The translations under genes and the position numbers were made by a program. Shown here one piece after another: positions 27,261-35,017 of a DNA stretch of 64,000 nt; positions within the stretch are counted from its first letter, which is position 1, and every line of letters begins with the position of its first letter. The notes below the pieces were generated by a model. The model searched no databases. It saw only the letters and a program-made list of their open reading frames with translations, and had not been told where the DNA came from. This stretch comes from Chromobacterium vaccinii (GTDB lineage Bacteria; Pseudomonadota; Gammaproteobacteria; Burkholderiales; Chromobacteriaceae): NCBI RefSeq assembly GCF_000971335.1, contig NZ_JZJL01000023.1, positions 1 through 64,000 on the forward strand. Direction: 5' to 3'.

Positions 27261-27772
27261 GCCTCAGCCCTCCGCGGCCAGTTCAGCCGGCCCATCACCA
27301 GCACGTCCTCCAGCTTGCCGGCGCGCAGCTGCTCCTGGCGCAGCCGGCCCTCGTACTCGAAGCCGAACTTCTCGTACAGCGCGATGGCGCGGGCGTTGTC
27401 GTGAATCACCTTCAACTCGATGCGGATCAGGCCCAGCCAGTTGTCGGCCAGATCGACGACGGCGCGCATCAAGGCCCCGCCTACGCCCTTGCCCTGCCAA
27501 TCGTCGCGCACCACCAGGAACAGGTCTGCGCTGTGGCGCACCCGCATGCCTTCGTTGACGATCAGTCCGGCCGAGCCGACCACCTCGCCATCGGCACAGG
27601 CCACCAGTTGATGGATGTTGGCCGGCCGCTCATTCAGCTGCTTCTCGGTGACGGACAGCGGCTGGTGCGGCAACTGCAAAGTATCGGGATAAACGCCCGG
27701 CGCGGTCTTGATGCGGTGGATGGCGGCGGCGTCGGACGGCTCGACGGAACGGATCAGGTAGGACTGGGACAT
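27257..27772 (-). CDS. YhhY-like GNAT acetyltransferase, first of tandem
   Basis: A 171-residue GNAT protein, the closest of the three to E. coli YhhY: VYPDTLQLPHQP, NIHQLVACADGEVVG, DDWQGKGVGGALMRAVVDLADNW and IRIELKVIHDNARAIALYEKFGFEYEG follow that protein along its length. The start is ATG 27772 with AGGAG seven bases upstream; a longer in-frame extension to 27853 lacks one. It leads a three-gene operon in which each junction is an ATGA overlap. Confidence 0.9.
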   Translation of the reverse strand: MSQSYLIRSVEPSDAAAIHRIKTAPGVYPDTLQLPHQPLSVTEKQLNERPANIHQLVACADGEVVGSAGLIVNEGMRVRHSADLFLVVRDDWQGKGVGGALMRAVVDLADNWLGLIRIELKVIHDNARAIALYEKFGFEYEGRLRQEQLRAGKLEDVLVMGRLNWPRRAEA

Positions 27773-28014
27773 GATGGTCTCCTGGGAGCCATGGCGGGCA
27801 GGCTCTGAGTTGATGGGCACAGGCGGGATCGCCGCCAGGCTGTAGGGAGGCAAAGTTAGTGAAAACTACTGCCCTTGCCAAGTAAGGCTTTTCTCCCTTT
27901 TGGGTGCCTGTCACGAAGCTGAAGAGGTGCAGAGTTCCTGAAAAAATCTGACTTTTCTTCAAAGTTGTTGAATAGATCCTGCGGAAGTCGCTACATCTGG
28001 CTGGTTCGTTCGTT
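27773..28014. other. Spacer at left edge of island
   Basis: About 240 bases with no gene. It should contain the promoter of the acetyltransferase operon on its left side. The right part is lower in GC than the core and ends at the IS fragment. No transposon end or target duplication could be assigned with confidence. Confidence 0.5.
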
Positions 28015-28094
28015 TCCCTTGGCATCAGTCCCGAGGCCTTTGAGCGGGCCTCGGCGTGAGGCGGGAGTTTGTCTACGGTACCCGGGACAGTCCA
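28015..28094 (+). mobile_element. IS3-family right-end fragment
   Basis: The + strand encodes the last residues of an IS3-family transposase (GISPEAFERASA, stop at 28057-28059). A candidate right inverted repeat follows at 28071-28094 and ends in CAGTCCA. That repeat matches the inverted form of the end at 29027-29050 at 19 of 24 positions. Its outer end abuts the truncated orfB of the neighbouring IS3 copy, so this is either a second copy inserted into orfB and then deleted, or an inverted terminal piece of the same element. Confidence 0.65.
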
Positions 28095-28694
28095 GAATCG
28101 GCGCCAATCATCACTGCCATATTGCGAGCCCTGATCTGAATGGACCAGCATGCGACCAGTAGACTTGCGCCTCCACAGCGCCATCAGCAGGGCATCCAAC
28201 GCCAGTTCGCGGTTCAACCTAGGCTTCATTGACCAGCCCACCACCTTGCGTGAGAACAAGTCGATCACCACCGCCAAGTAAAGCCAGCCCTGCCAGGTGC
28301 GGATGTAGGTAATGTCCGTTACCCAGGCTTGGTCAGGCTGTGATGTCGTGAATTCGCGGTTCAGATGGTTGGGGGCCAACAAGGAAGGGCGACCAGCAAT
28401 AGGCCGTGGTGCCTTATAACCGCGCTGAGCCTTGATACTGTGTTGCCGCATGATTCGGGCAACACGGTGTTTGCCGCATGCCTCACCGATCTCGCGCAGG
28501 TCACCCAGAACTCGACGCGACCCATACACCCCACCACTGGCTCGCCAGGAGTCGCGAATCAACGCCAGCAATCTGGCATCTTCCTTGGCGTGATCAGATT
28601 CGGGGCGGTGTAGCCATTGATAGAAGCCGGCACGCGCAACTTGCAACAAACGGCACATGGTCGTCAGCGGCCAGGTATGTCGATGCTCGTTCAT
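28095..28694 (-). pseudogene. IS3-family orfB transposase, truncated
   Basis: The first 200 codons of an IS3-family OrfB: HTH_21-like region (LLQVARAGFYQWLHRPES, RRVLGDLREIGEACGKHRVARIMRQ) then the rve integrase core with the first catalytic Asp in WVTDITYIRT and the second in VHSDQGSQYGS. The reading frame is IS-like up to DDWRRF and then runs into unrelated sequence, so the third catalytic residue (Glu) and the C-terminus are missing. The transposase should be inactive. Confidence 0.9.
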
Positions 28695-28705
28695 GAAGCG
28701 GTACC

Positions 28706-28996
28706 TTACTCGGACTCCCTGGCAAAGTACCGCGTGGCTTTTTTTAGAATATCGCGCTCTTCTTCCGTGTGACGCAGTTGCGCCTTCAGGCGAAGGATTT
28801 CGCTCTTGGCTTCGATCAGTTCAGCAGCTTGCTTCTCAGAGTTGTCCGGGGTGACAGCTTTCACCCACTTGTACAGGCTATGGCTAGAAACCCCAAGCCG
28901 AGCGGCAACCTCGGCCACGGAGTGGCCACGCTCAGTGACTTGTTTGACGGCTTCCTCTTTGAATTCTGGGGTGAAACGCGGTGTGCTCATGGACAT
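28706..28996 (-). CDS. IS3-family orfA
   Basis: A 96-residue OrfA with an N-terminal helix-turn-helix (FKEEAVKQVTERGHSVAEVAARLGVSSHSLYKW) and a leucine-zipper-like C-terminal coil (AKSEILRLKAQLRHTEEERDILKKA). On the coding strand A7 followed by G (28739-28745) near its end is the usual slippery heptamer for the -1 frameshift that makes the OrfAB transposase. The gene itself is intact, but the orfB it feeds is truncated. Confidence 0.9.
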   Translation of the reverse strand: MSMSTPRFTPEFKEEAVKQVTERGHSVAEVAARLGVSSHSLYKWVKAVTPDNSEKQAAELIEAKSEILRLKAQLRHTEEERDILKKATRYFARESE

Positions 28997-29026
28997 CCTC
29001 CTATGCTAAAATCATAAGACAGGAAT

Positions 29027-29050
29027 GCCTACAGGAGCCGGGTCAGTCCA
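29027..29050 (-). repeat. IS3-family left inverted repeat
   Basis: On the minus strand the element begins TGGACTGACCCGGCTCCTG, with 19 of 24 positions matching the end at 28071-28094. Its outer base at 29050 marks the right boundary of the IS remnant. Three TGTCTC-type motifs follow at 29052, 29066 and 29090. Confidence 0.7.
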
Positions 29051-29175
29051 TTGTCTCGACCGAAATGTCTCCAACTTCAGGGGCACCATTGTCTCCACCA
29101 TTCTTTGGAGGCTTTAGTAGAGTCCTGCAGGTGGAGTGCCAATTGGGCCAAACTGAGTGGGAAACAAGGCGAGAA

Positions 29176-30405
29176 ATGTCAAAGGGCTATGCGAATGTTG
29201 TTTGGGTTAACTCGCGAGAAGCTAATCTAAAAAGAAAATTGCGGGAGCACCTGCAATCCCTCGGTTTTACTAAATCCGAAGATGGGGCTTTGCAGGCCCC
29301 AGGAAATTGTAAAGATACGATCCGTTCTCTCCATCGTGCACAACGAGAAGAACGGCTTACGGCAAACCAAAAATTTGTGTCTCTTAAGGGGGCAAAACTG
29401 ATGCGATTCTTTGCATCAGGTAGGGATATTGAACCAGAAAAAATATCGCCCGTTCTTGAGCGCGTTTCCTCTGGAACCTTACACGGAGACCTCTTCAGAC
29501 TTGCAACGTTATCGTGGTCTGTTCCCGTTTCAAACGGATTCGGTAGGCGTCTTCGTTACCTTGTCTGGGATGAAAATAATGGGAAGCTAATGGGGCTTAT
29601 TGCCATTGGAGATCCTGTCTTCAATCTTGCCGTACGAGACAACTTTATTGGTTGGGATTCGCAAGAGAGGAGTGCTCGACTCGTTAATGTAATGGATGCA
29701 TATGTCCTGGGGGCTCTTCCCCCTTACAATGCTCTTCTTGGTGGGAAGTTGATAGCCTCTTTGCTTCGCAGTCGCGATCTTTATGATGATTTTGCAAATA
29801 CTTATGGCAATACGACTGGGGTTATCTCTCAGGAACAGAAAAAAGCACGTCTACTAGCAATTACGACAACATCGTCGATGGGAAGGTCATCAGTTTATAA
29901 CCGATTGAATCTCGACGGAATTCAATATCTCAAATCCATCGGTTACACGGGGGGGTGGGGACATTTCCACATTCCAGACCACTTATTCGTGGAACTGCGT
30001 GACTACCTGCGCGATATTGATCATAACTATGCAGACCAGCATGGGTTCGGACAGGGGCCGAACTGGCGCTTACGAACTACTCGGGCAGCGCTATCTGCAC
30101 TCGGGTTTAAGCAGGATATGATGCGGCATGGTATTCAGCGCGAGGTTTTTATCTGTCAACTCGCTACCAATGCGACCAAGATCCTACAGATGGGGAAAGG
30201 TCAACCAGACCTTACTTCACTGTTGCCAGCAAAGGATATTGCTGCTCAGGCAATGGAGAGGTGGATGATTCCTCGTTCGAAACGTATGCCTGATTATCGA
30301 GACTGGAAGTCAGAGAACCTTATTCGCTTGTTTGGAGATCAAGCTCAGATCCTGCGTACTCAGATTGAGAGGGCAGAGATATCACAGAGAGCTTGCCAAC
30401 TCTAA
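29176..30405 (+). CDS. druA: Druantia protein DruA (DUF4338)
   Basis: A 409-residue protein with the DUF4338 core: RLRYLVWDENNGKLMGLIAIGDPVFNL, then DAYVLGALPPYNALLGGKLIASLL (about residues 175-200), the family's most conserved stretch. DUF4338 defines DruA of Druantia. The biochemical activity is unknown to me. The ATG at 29176 follows AAGGCGAG; an upstream in-frame extension to 28981 overlaps the IS and is unlikely. Base composition here is much lower in GC than in druB-E (one line, 29761-29820, has 25 G/C in 60), so druA may have a separate history. druB starts 16 bases after its stop. Confidence 0.93.
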   Translation: MSKGYANVVWVNSREANLKRKLREHLQSLGFTKSEDGALQAPGNCKDTIRSLHRAQREERLTANQKFVSLKGAKLMRFFASGRDIEPEKISPVLERVSSGTLHGDLFRLATLSWSVPVSNGFGRRLRYLVWDENNGKLMGLIAIGDPVFNLAVRDNFIGWDSQERSARLVNVMDAYVLGALPPYNALLGGKLIASLLRSRDLYDDFANTYGNTTGVISQEQKKARLLAITTTSSMGRSSVYNRLNLDGIQYLKSIGYTGGWGHFHIPDHLFVELRDYLRDIDHNYADQHGFGQGPNWRLRTTRAALSALGFKQDMMRHGIQREVFICQLATNATKILQMGKGQPDLTSLLPAKDIAAQAMERWMIPRSKRMPDYRDWKSENLIRLFGDQAQILRTQIERAEISQRACQL

Positions 30406-30420
30406 GAATTCGGGGGTCGG

Positions 30421-32085
30421 TTGGAATACGCCATCAATAAGGTGACAGGCAAGTTGGAATCGGCGACTGAGGCCACGAGGTGGAGCCAATATGTGTGCCC
30501 GGTCTGCAAGACAATAGTCAGTCACCGCTCCGGGATAATCAATAAGCCGCACTTTGCCCATTGGCGTGGATGGGGGACGCCTGAATGCGAGAATTTTGTT
30601 CCCAGCCATTACGGACAGCATGCCCAAGGCCAAGCCTCCGTTTCGTCGGAAAAGCAGAAGATGGAACTCCGTCTGCTGATTCCTACGGGGTCAGACCGCG
30701 ATGGGTGGTCGATTGAATTGGCGCTTCCCCCTTGCCGTAAATGTCCAGCCACTCTCTCGCTGGACGTGGGGGGAAGGATCCAAACGCTCAATATGCGCGG
30801 TATGCAGAATAGCCGCCGTGTTTCTGCCGAGCTTTCGGTGGCCCCTTACCGTATCATTTCTTTTAGCGGTAAACCCGACCCCTCGTTTGTTGCGGGGGTG
30901 GAGAGAGTGTGTCCGGGTCTACCCGCTTTAGGCGCTGCTGCCTTTGCTTTAGGGAGTGGTGGGCTCAGGGGCTTCCCCAGGGCAATTGAACTGAGGTGCT
31001 CTGAGACTTTCGCCATGCTGTGGAAGAAGCCCGTTGACCCTGATTTTCCCGATGAACTGGTGTTAAGTAGGTTACGCAGCCGGCATGGATGGAGCTTGGC
31101 CCTAATGACCATTCCCGATGAACCATCTCCGGAATGTACCGCTTGGCTCCACTCATTTACCGGGCTGCCCATAGCGCCTCCCGTACCATCTATCATTCCC
31201 ATTTGGCCGTTTCTGACAAGAAACTCAAGTATCAATGTGGTCGAGTGTGTTAGGTCTGGCATGGTTCTGCTGTCAGCGAAGATGGTTCCAGTGGGACCAC
31301 TGGACCAAGGACCGACCATGCAGGTCCAAGGCGCATCTGTAAAACTTACAGCCGTAGGAGTAGAACGGTCGCCAGCGTTGTTTGCACTCAAGCCTGATGG
31401 TGCGGATTTCGTCAAGGTGGCAGATGCGAACAACCCTGACCTTAAGGAGTTTCTCTCCTTTTCCATCCGCCCAGCGCGCTCCCAGGAGCATCCATCTGTT
31501 GAGCTTGCATTCGTGACTCCGGAAGGTGTATGTCGCGTTGTTTCCCTGCACCAGCGTAGGTGTGCTGAGATTGCCGCAGAGGCTAGGACGCAAGGGCTAT
31601 TGCTGGAATACCTGTCGATGCCACCGGGTGCGTCGGGGAAACTCCTCGTTAATGGACCGTCTGGACGCAGTGTAACTACGCTCTCCTCCGGGGGCGATGC
31701 GTCTCCTCACAATCGGTACATGAGACTGCCTCCTCCAGACGTGTTGGCCAAACTGACATCTGTCCTAGCCGACCCAGTATGCTATGTGGAAATTGAATTC
31801 GGCGGCTTTGGACGTTTGCATCTTGCAAGCTCCTCGAAATGTGTCACCACGGGGGGAGTCCAGAGGAAACTCCCCCCGGCGCTGCGGTCCAGGCTGCTCA
31901 GTTTCATGCTCCAACTGCGGCTCGCCGTGCCCAACGCCATGCATGTGGACGACGTCGCGCTGGTTGGGGCGTTGGCTGTAACCAGACCAGAACCACCGCT
32001 CATCCCGCATTACCGCTCGCTGGTGAAGGAGGTCCTCGCCTGCGGCTTCGAACTTAAACACTTTGGGGAAGGGACCCCGCCATGA
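30421..32085 (+). CDS. druB: Druantia protein DruB
   Basis: A 554-residue protein in the druB position. Residues 26-56 form a probable zinc site (CPVC at 26-29, HFAH at 44-47, Cys56) of the kind seen at the N-terminus of CoiA-like proteins. The rest has no domain I can name. The start appears to be TTG at 30421, with a G-rich site upstream, because the zinc motif lies too close to the frame start for a later codon. Its end overlaps the druC ATG by four bases. The function within Druantia is unknown. Confidence 0.85.
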   Translation: MEYAINKVTGKLESATEATRWSQYVCPVCKTIVSHRSGIINKPHFAHWRGWGTPECENFVPSHYGQHAQGQASVSSEKQKMELRLLIPTGSDRDGWSIELALPPCRKCPATLSLDVGGRIQTLNMRGMQNSRRVSAELSVAPYRIISFSGKPDPSFVAGVERVCPGLPALGAAAFALGSGGLRGFPRAIELRCSETFAMLWKKPVDPDFPDELVLSRLRSRHGWSLALMTIPDEPSPECTAWLHSFTGLPIAPPVPSIIPIWPFLTRNSSINVVECVRSGMVLLSAKMVPVGPLDQGPTMQVQGASVKLTAVGVERSPALFALKPDGADFVKVADANNPDLKEFLSFSIRPARSQEHPSVELAFVTPEGVCRVVSLHQRRCAEIAAEARTQGLLLEYLSMPPGASGKLLVNGPSGRSVTTLSSGGDASPHNRYMRLPPPDVLAKLTSVLADPVCYVEIEFGGFGRLHLASSSKCVTTGGVQRKLPPALRSRLLSFMLQLRLAVPNAMHVDDVALVGALAVTRPEPPLIPHYRSLVKEVLACGFELKHFGEGTPP

Positions 32086-33953
32086 GTTACCAATACAGCC
32101 AGGAGGCCAAAGAGCGGATCTCCGCATTGGGACAAGCCGCAGTCGTTGAATTCATCGAGGAGATTCCTCAGGACTTGCGTAGGATTGTTTATGACGGCCT
32201 ACCACGGGTCCAGGGTTTCAGGCCGGGTACGCCGGCCGAGTTGAAGGAGAAGCAGAAGCGTCTAATCGGGCACCTAATCCATCCGCAGCCAAGCCAAACG
32301 TTCGACTGGAAGAGTTTCTCCCTCCTTTGGGATGCTTGGGCTAGGTATCGGTTCGGCAAATCGTTTCCACAACTCGACAACTCTACGCCGCCCCCCGACG
32401 CAGTCCCCACCTTCTTGAAGGGGCTAGCCGACAGCTTCCCAAACATCGCCAGGGAAGACATGGAGCGCTTGTTCATTTTTAGCGGCTTTCCAGACCATCC
32501 TGATGCTGCGGAGGTGCTCGAACGTTTTCGCCCTGCCTCGGTTCTTGTGCGTGACCAGATGATTGACGGGCTGCCAGTCCGTCTTGGAGAAATCGAGAGT
32601 CACCTTGGAGTTACCAAAGAGGCTGTTGCGGATATAGCCGAGCGCATTGGACGGCTTGAGGTTACCTCGGTCTCCCTAGCCAGAAGTGTGGAGGACGCAG
32701 TTGGGAGCATTACCCGAAGTTCCAATGCGATTGCCGAACTGTGGGCTGCGCTAGATGCAGAATCGGTACGTTCTGGGACAATCAAGAAGGCCGCCGATGA
32801 ACTCGACACTGCCAGCAAGAAGGTCGCTGAAGCCATCATCGCCACCGAAGCTCGGACTGATGCCCTTGAGAAAAGTGTGCGGGCTCTGGTAGCACGCGGA
32901 GAAGGATGGGATGGGGGCGCAGTTGAGTTGGCAGCGCTGAAGGCGACCGTCGCTGGCATTTCGGCTCGAGAAGCCGATTGGACCGGGGCCGCCGAGGCCA
33001 TTGGAGACCTGATGGCACGAGTGGCTGCCTTGGAGTGCATCCTGACTGGAAGCAAGACGGGGGCAGAAACAAAGAAGCAGATCAGACTGCTTGCGAACAA
33101 GCTGGAAGGTCCGTTCGTCGGCATTCTTTCCGTCGGGGAGTGCTGCGCTATGGTCGCATCGAATCTTCTTTCAGCCGGTGTTGCGAAAGGAGCCGCGGTA
33201 GCCACGGCACGACAGACGGTTGCCGCCCTTATCGCTGGCCAGATGGTTCAGTTCTCAGGTTCGCTAGCTGACGTGGTGGCTGATGCCGTGGCAGCGGCCA
33301 TCGGCGGTCCGGTTTACCATGAGTGGCGGGTGCCAGTCGGGCTAGTTTCCGACGAGGCTGCCTCTGACTGCATCAAAACCGTCTCGGAGTCGTCGGGTTG
33401 CTTACTGTTGAAGGGGGCGAATCTTTCGGCTTTTGAGGTCTACGGCGCCGCATTTCGGGATGTCGTCGTTCGTCGCCAGTTCTCTAGGTCTAGCTACGGA
33501 TGCCTATCGCTAATCGCCTCCTGGGCGCAGGGGCCAGCCGCATTCCCTAATGGTGGCATGCTTGCCGAGCTAGGGCCCGTATTTGATACGGATGTGCTTC
33601 CGATGCGAGGGGTGTCTGCCAAACTACCCCAATTGATGTTTGGCCGCCTTGAAAAGGATGCCTGGGAGCAGCTCGAAGGCCTAGATACCAATCCGCCCAT
33701 GCCAGCAGCAGGGGAATTGGGTGAGCTTCTGGAGGAGACCGGCTTCAAGGGGGGCGAGTTGTGGAGGCGCGTGGCCAACCGCGTATATGCGATCCTCAGA
33801 GCGATGCCTGGCGGGACTCCAGAAGATGATCTCCATTCGCTGCTGGTCTCGTGGGCTATTCCCTGGGCCAAGGCGATGGGCGGACCCGCCGAGGAGATCG
33901 CTCGCATCACTGACCGCGAGTTGGCCGCACGGCGGGCCGAAGTGGCGATTTGA
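32082..33953 (+). CDS. druC: Druantia protein DruC
   Basis: A 623-residue protein, close to the length of known DruC. Residues from about 165 to 340 are long heptad-like helices (TKEAVADIAERIGRLEVTSVSLARSVEDAV; KKVAEAIIATEARTDALEKSVRALV) consistent with a coiled coil. Flanking regions are globular without recognisable motifs. The ATG at 32082 overlaps the druB stop, indicating coupled translation. The role is unknown; the coiled coil suggests a scaffold, which is inference. Confidence 0.85.
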   Translation: MSYQYSQEAKERISALGQAAVVEFIEEIPQDLRRIVYDGLPRVQGFRPGTPAELKEKQKRLIGHLIHPQPSQTFDWKSFSLLWDAWARYRFGKSFPQLDNSTPPPDAVPTFLKGLADSFPNIAREDMERLFIFSGFPDHPDAAEVLERFRPASVLVRDQMIDGLPVRLGEIESHLGVTKEAVADIAERIGRLEVTSVSLARSVEDAVGSITRSSNAIAELWAALDAESVRSGTIKKAADELDTASKKVAEAIIATEARTDALEKSVRALVARGEGWDGGAVELAALKATVAGISAREADWTGAAEAIGDLMARVAALECILTGSKTGAETKKQIRLLANKLEGPFVGILSVGECCAMVASNLLSAGVAKGAAVATARQTVAALIAGQMVQFSGSLADVVADAVAAAIGGPVYHEWRVPVGLVSDEAASDCIKTVSESSGCLLLKGANLSAFEVYGAAFRDVVVRRQFSRSSYGCLSLIASWAQGPAAFPNGGMLAELGPVFDTDVLPMRGVSAKLPQLMFGRLEKDAWEQLEGLDTNPPMPAAGELGELLEETGFKGGELWRRVANRVYAILRAMPGGTPEDDLHSLLVSWAIPWAKAMGGPAEEIARITDRELAARRAEVAI

Positions 33954-33964
33954 GGGGGGTGAGG

Positions 33965-34999
33965 ATGGAGTGGGAGGCGGCGTCCTGTGAACGGGCGCGA
34001 AAGATCGTCGCGGCGGGAATGCGCTGCAGGCTGGTAGGGGAGGGCCTCCGGATCTCGGCCATATCAGAGTGCCTGCGGGCGGTGTCGCATCTGAGCTCCG
34101 CCCCTGCGGGCGGACATGGCGCCTGGGAGCCCTCCGCCTCTGTCCGCCTTACCAGCATGGTGCGACGCAGGCTGGCGTCGCTGTGGCCAGACCTTGTCGG
34201 CGACGAGGAGGAAACGCGCTCAGGAGTGATGACCGTACTGGATAGCTTGGCCGAACTGGGAGACATGGTCAGGCTCGAAGGTGGGAGGTGGCTTGCGGCG
34301 CCGGCACATGCAGTGCGGGCAGGCGACGATCTGGCCGTGTTGCTGGGAGGTGGCCCGATGGAAGTTCTCCCTCAAACGATAGCGGTGTCGGCTAGGGCCG
34401 CGGGGAGGGGCCGGCTCGTGGAGCCGATCACCTGCGTAGACTGGGCTGATCTGTGGAACGCAGACGAATGGATCGGAGCGCCTGCTGAAGGCCTTGAAGC
34501 ATGGTCCGTGCGGCTACTGGCCGAAACCGCTGCTCGGTTAGCAGACGCGCCAAATGACATGGGCGAGGCCTCCGCCTACTTGCTCCGTGAATGGGTCAGT
34601 CTTGTAGATCTACCTGTGGACAAGAGTGGACTTCTCCTCTGTAAGTCGCGCATTGGGCAGGCGTCTTCATATTTCATAGGTGAATTTATTCGTGGGCGTC
34701 TTTGGAGGCTGGCCGACATTGGACCCCAGGATGCAAGGCGTCTTCGCTTCCACCTGGATGCTCAGATAAATCGCCCCATCAGAGTTAAGGCTTCCATATC
34801 GCAAGGCTTAGTCAAATTCCGGTTAGTACGCCGCTTGCCCGAAAGGGAAGCCCGAGTACTCCTTCTCGGCTGGCAGGTTCCGGCTCCAGAAGGAGAGCAT
34901 CCTGGAGTGACTTATCACGTATTCCCCTCGGAAATGTTGCCGATCGTGCGCAGAGCGTTCGAGGGGCTTGGGATCGTGTTGGACGAGCGCATTGATTGA
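33965..34999 (+). CDS. druD: Druantia protein DruD
   Basis: A 344-residue protein in the druD position with no recognisable catalytic motif. The start is ambiguous: TTG 33950 overlaps the druC stop, GTG 33959 and ATG 33965 follow in frame. The ATG is given because the G-rich sequence just before it can serve as a ribosome site. It is acidic and tryptophan-containing (TCVDWADLWNADEWIGAP). Eighteen bases separate it from druE. Confidence 0.82.
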   Translation: MEWEAASCERARKIVAAGMRCRLVGEGLRISAISECLRAVSHLSSAPAGGHGAWEPSASVRLTSMVRRRLASLWPDLVGDEEETRSGVMTVLDSLAELGDMVRLEGGRWLAAPAHAVRAGDDLAVLLGGGPMEVLPQTIAVSARAAGRGRLVEPITCVDWADLWNADEWIGAPAEGLEAWSVRLLAETAARLADAPNDMGEASAYLLREWVSLVDLPVDKSGLLLCKSRIGQASSYFIGEFIRGRLWRLADIGPQDARRLRFHLDAQINRPIRVKASISQGLVKFRLVRRLPEREARVLLLGWQVPAPEGEHPGVTYHVFPSEMLPIVRRAFEGLGIVLDERID

Positions 35000-35017
35000 T
35001 GAGAGAAAAGGGAAAAG

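Noticed and set aside
27909-27960. TGTCACGAAGCTGAAG as a transposon left tip
   Set aside because: It begins with TGT and lies at the composition boundary, but no matching inverted tip was found at 46.4-47.1 kb.
27630-28694. Intact 354-codon IS3 transposase
   Set aside because: Transposase similarity stops at codon 200 (28095); the rest runs through an IS end and the acetyltransferase promoter.
29048-29100. TGTCTC motifs as the left end of the transposon
   Set aside because: Three TGTCTC copies at uneven spacing were suggestive, but no inverted GAGACA counterpart was found at the tnsA side.
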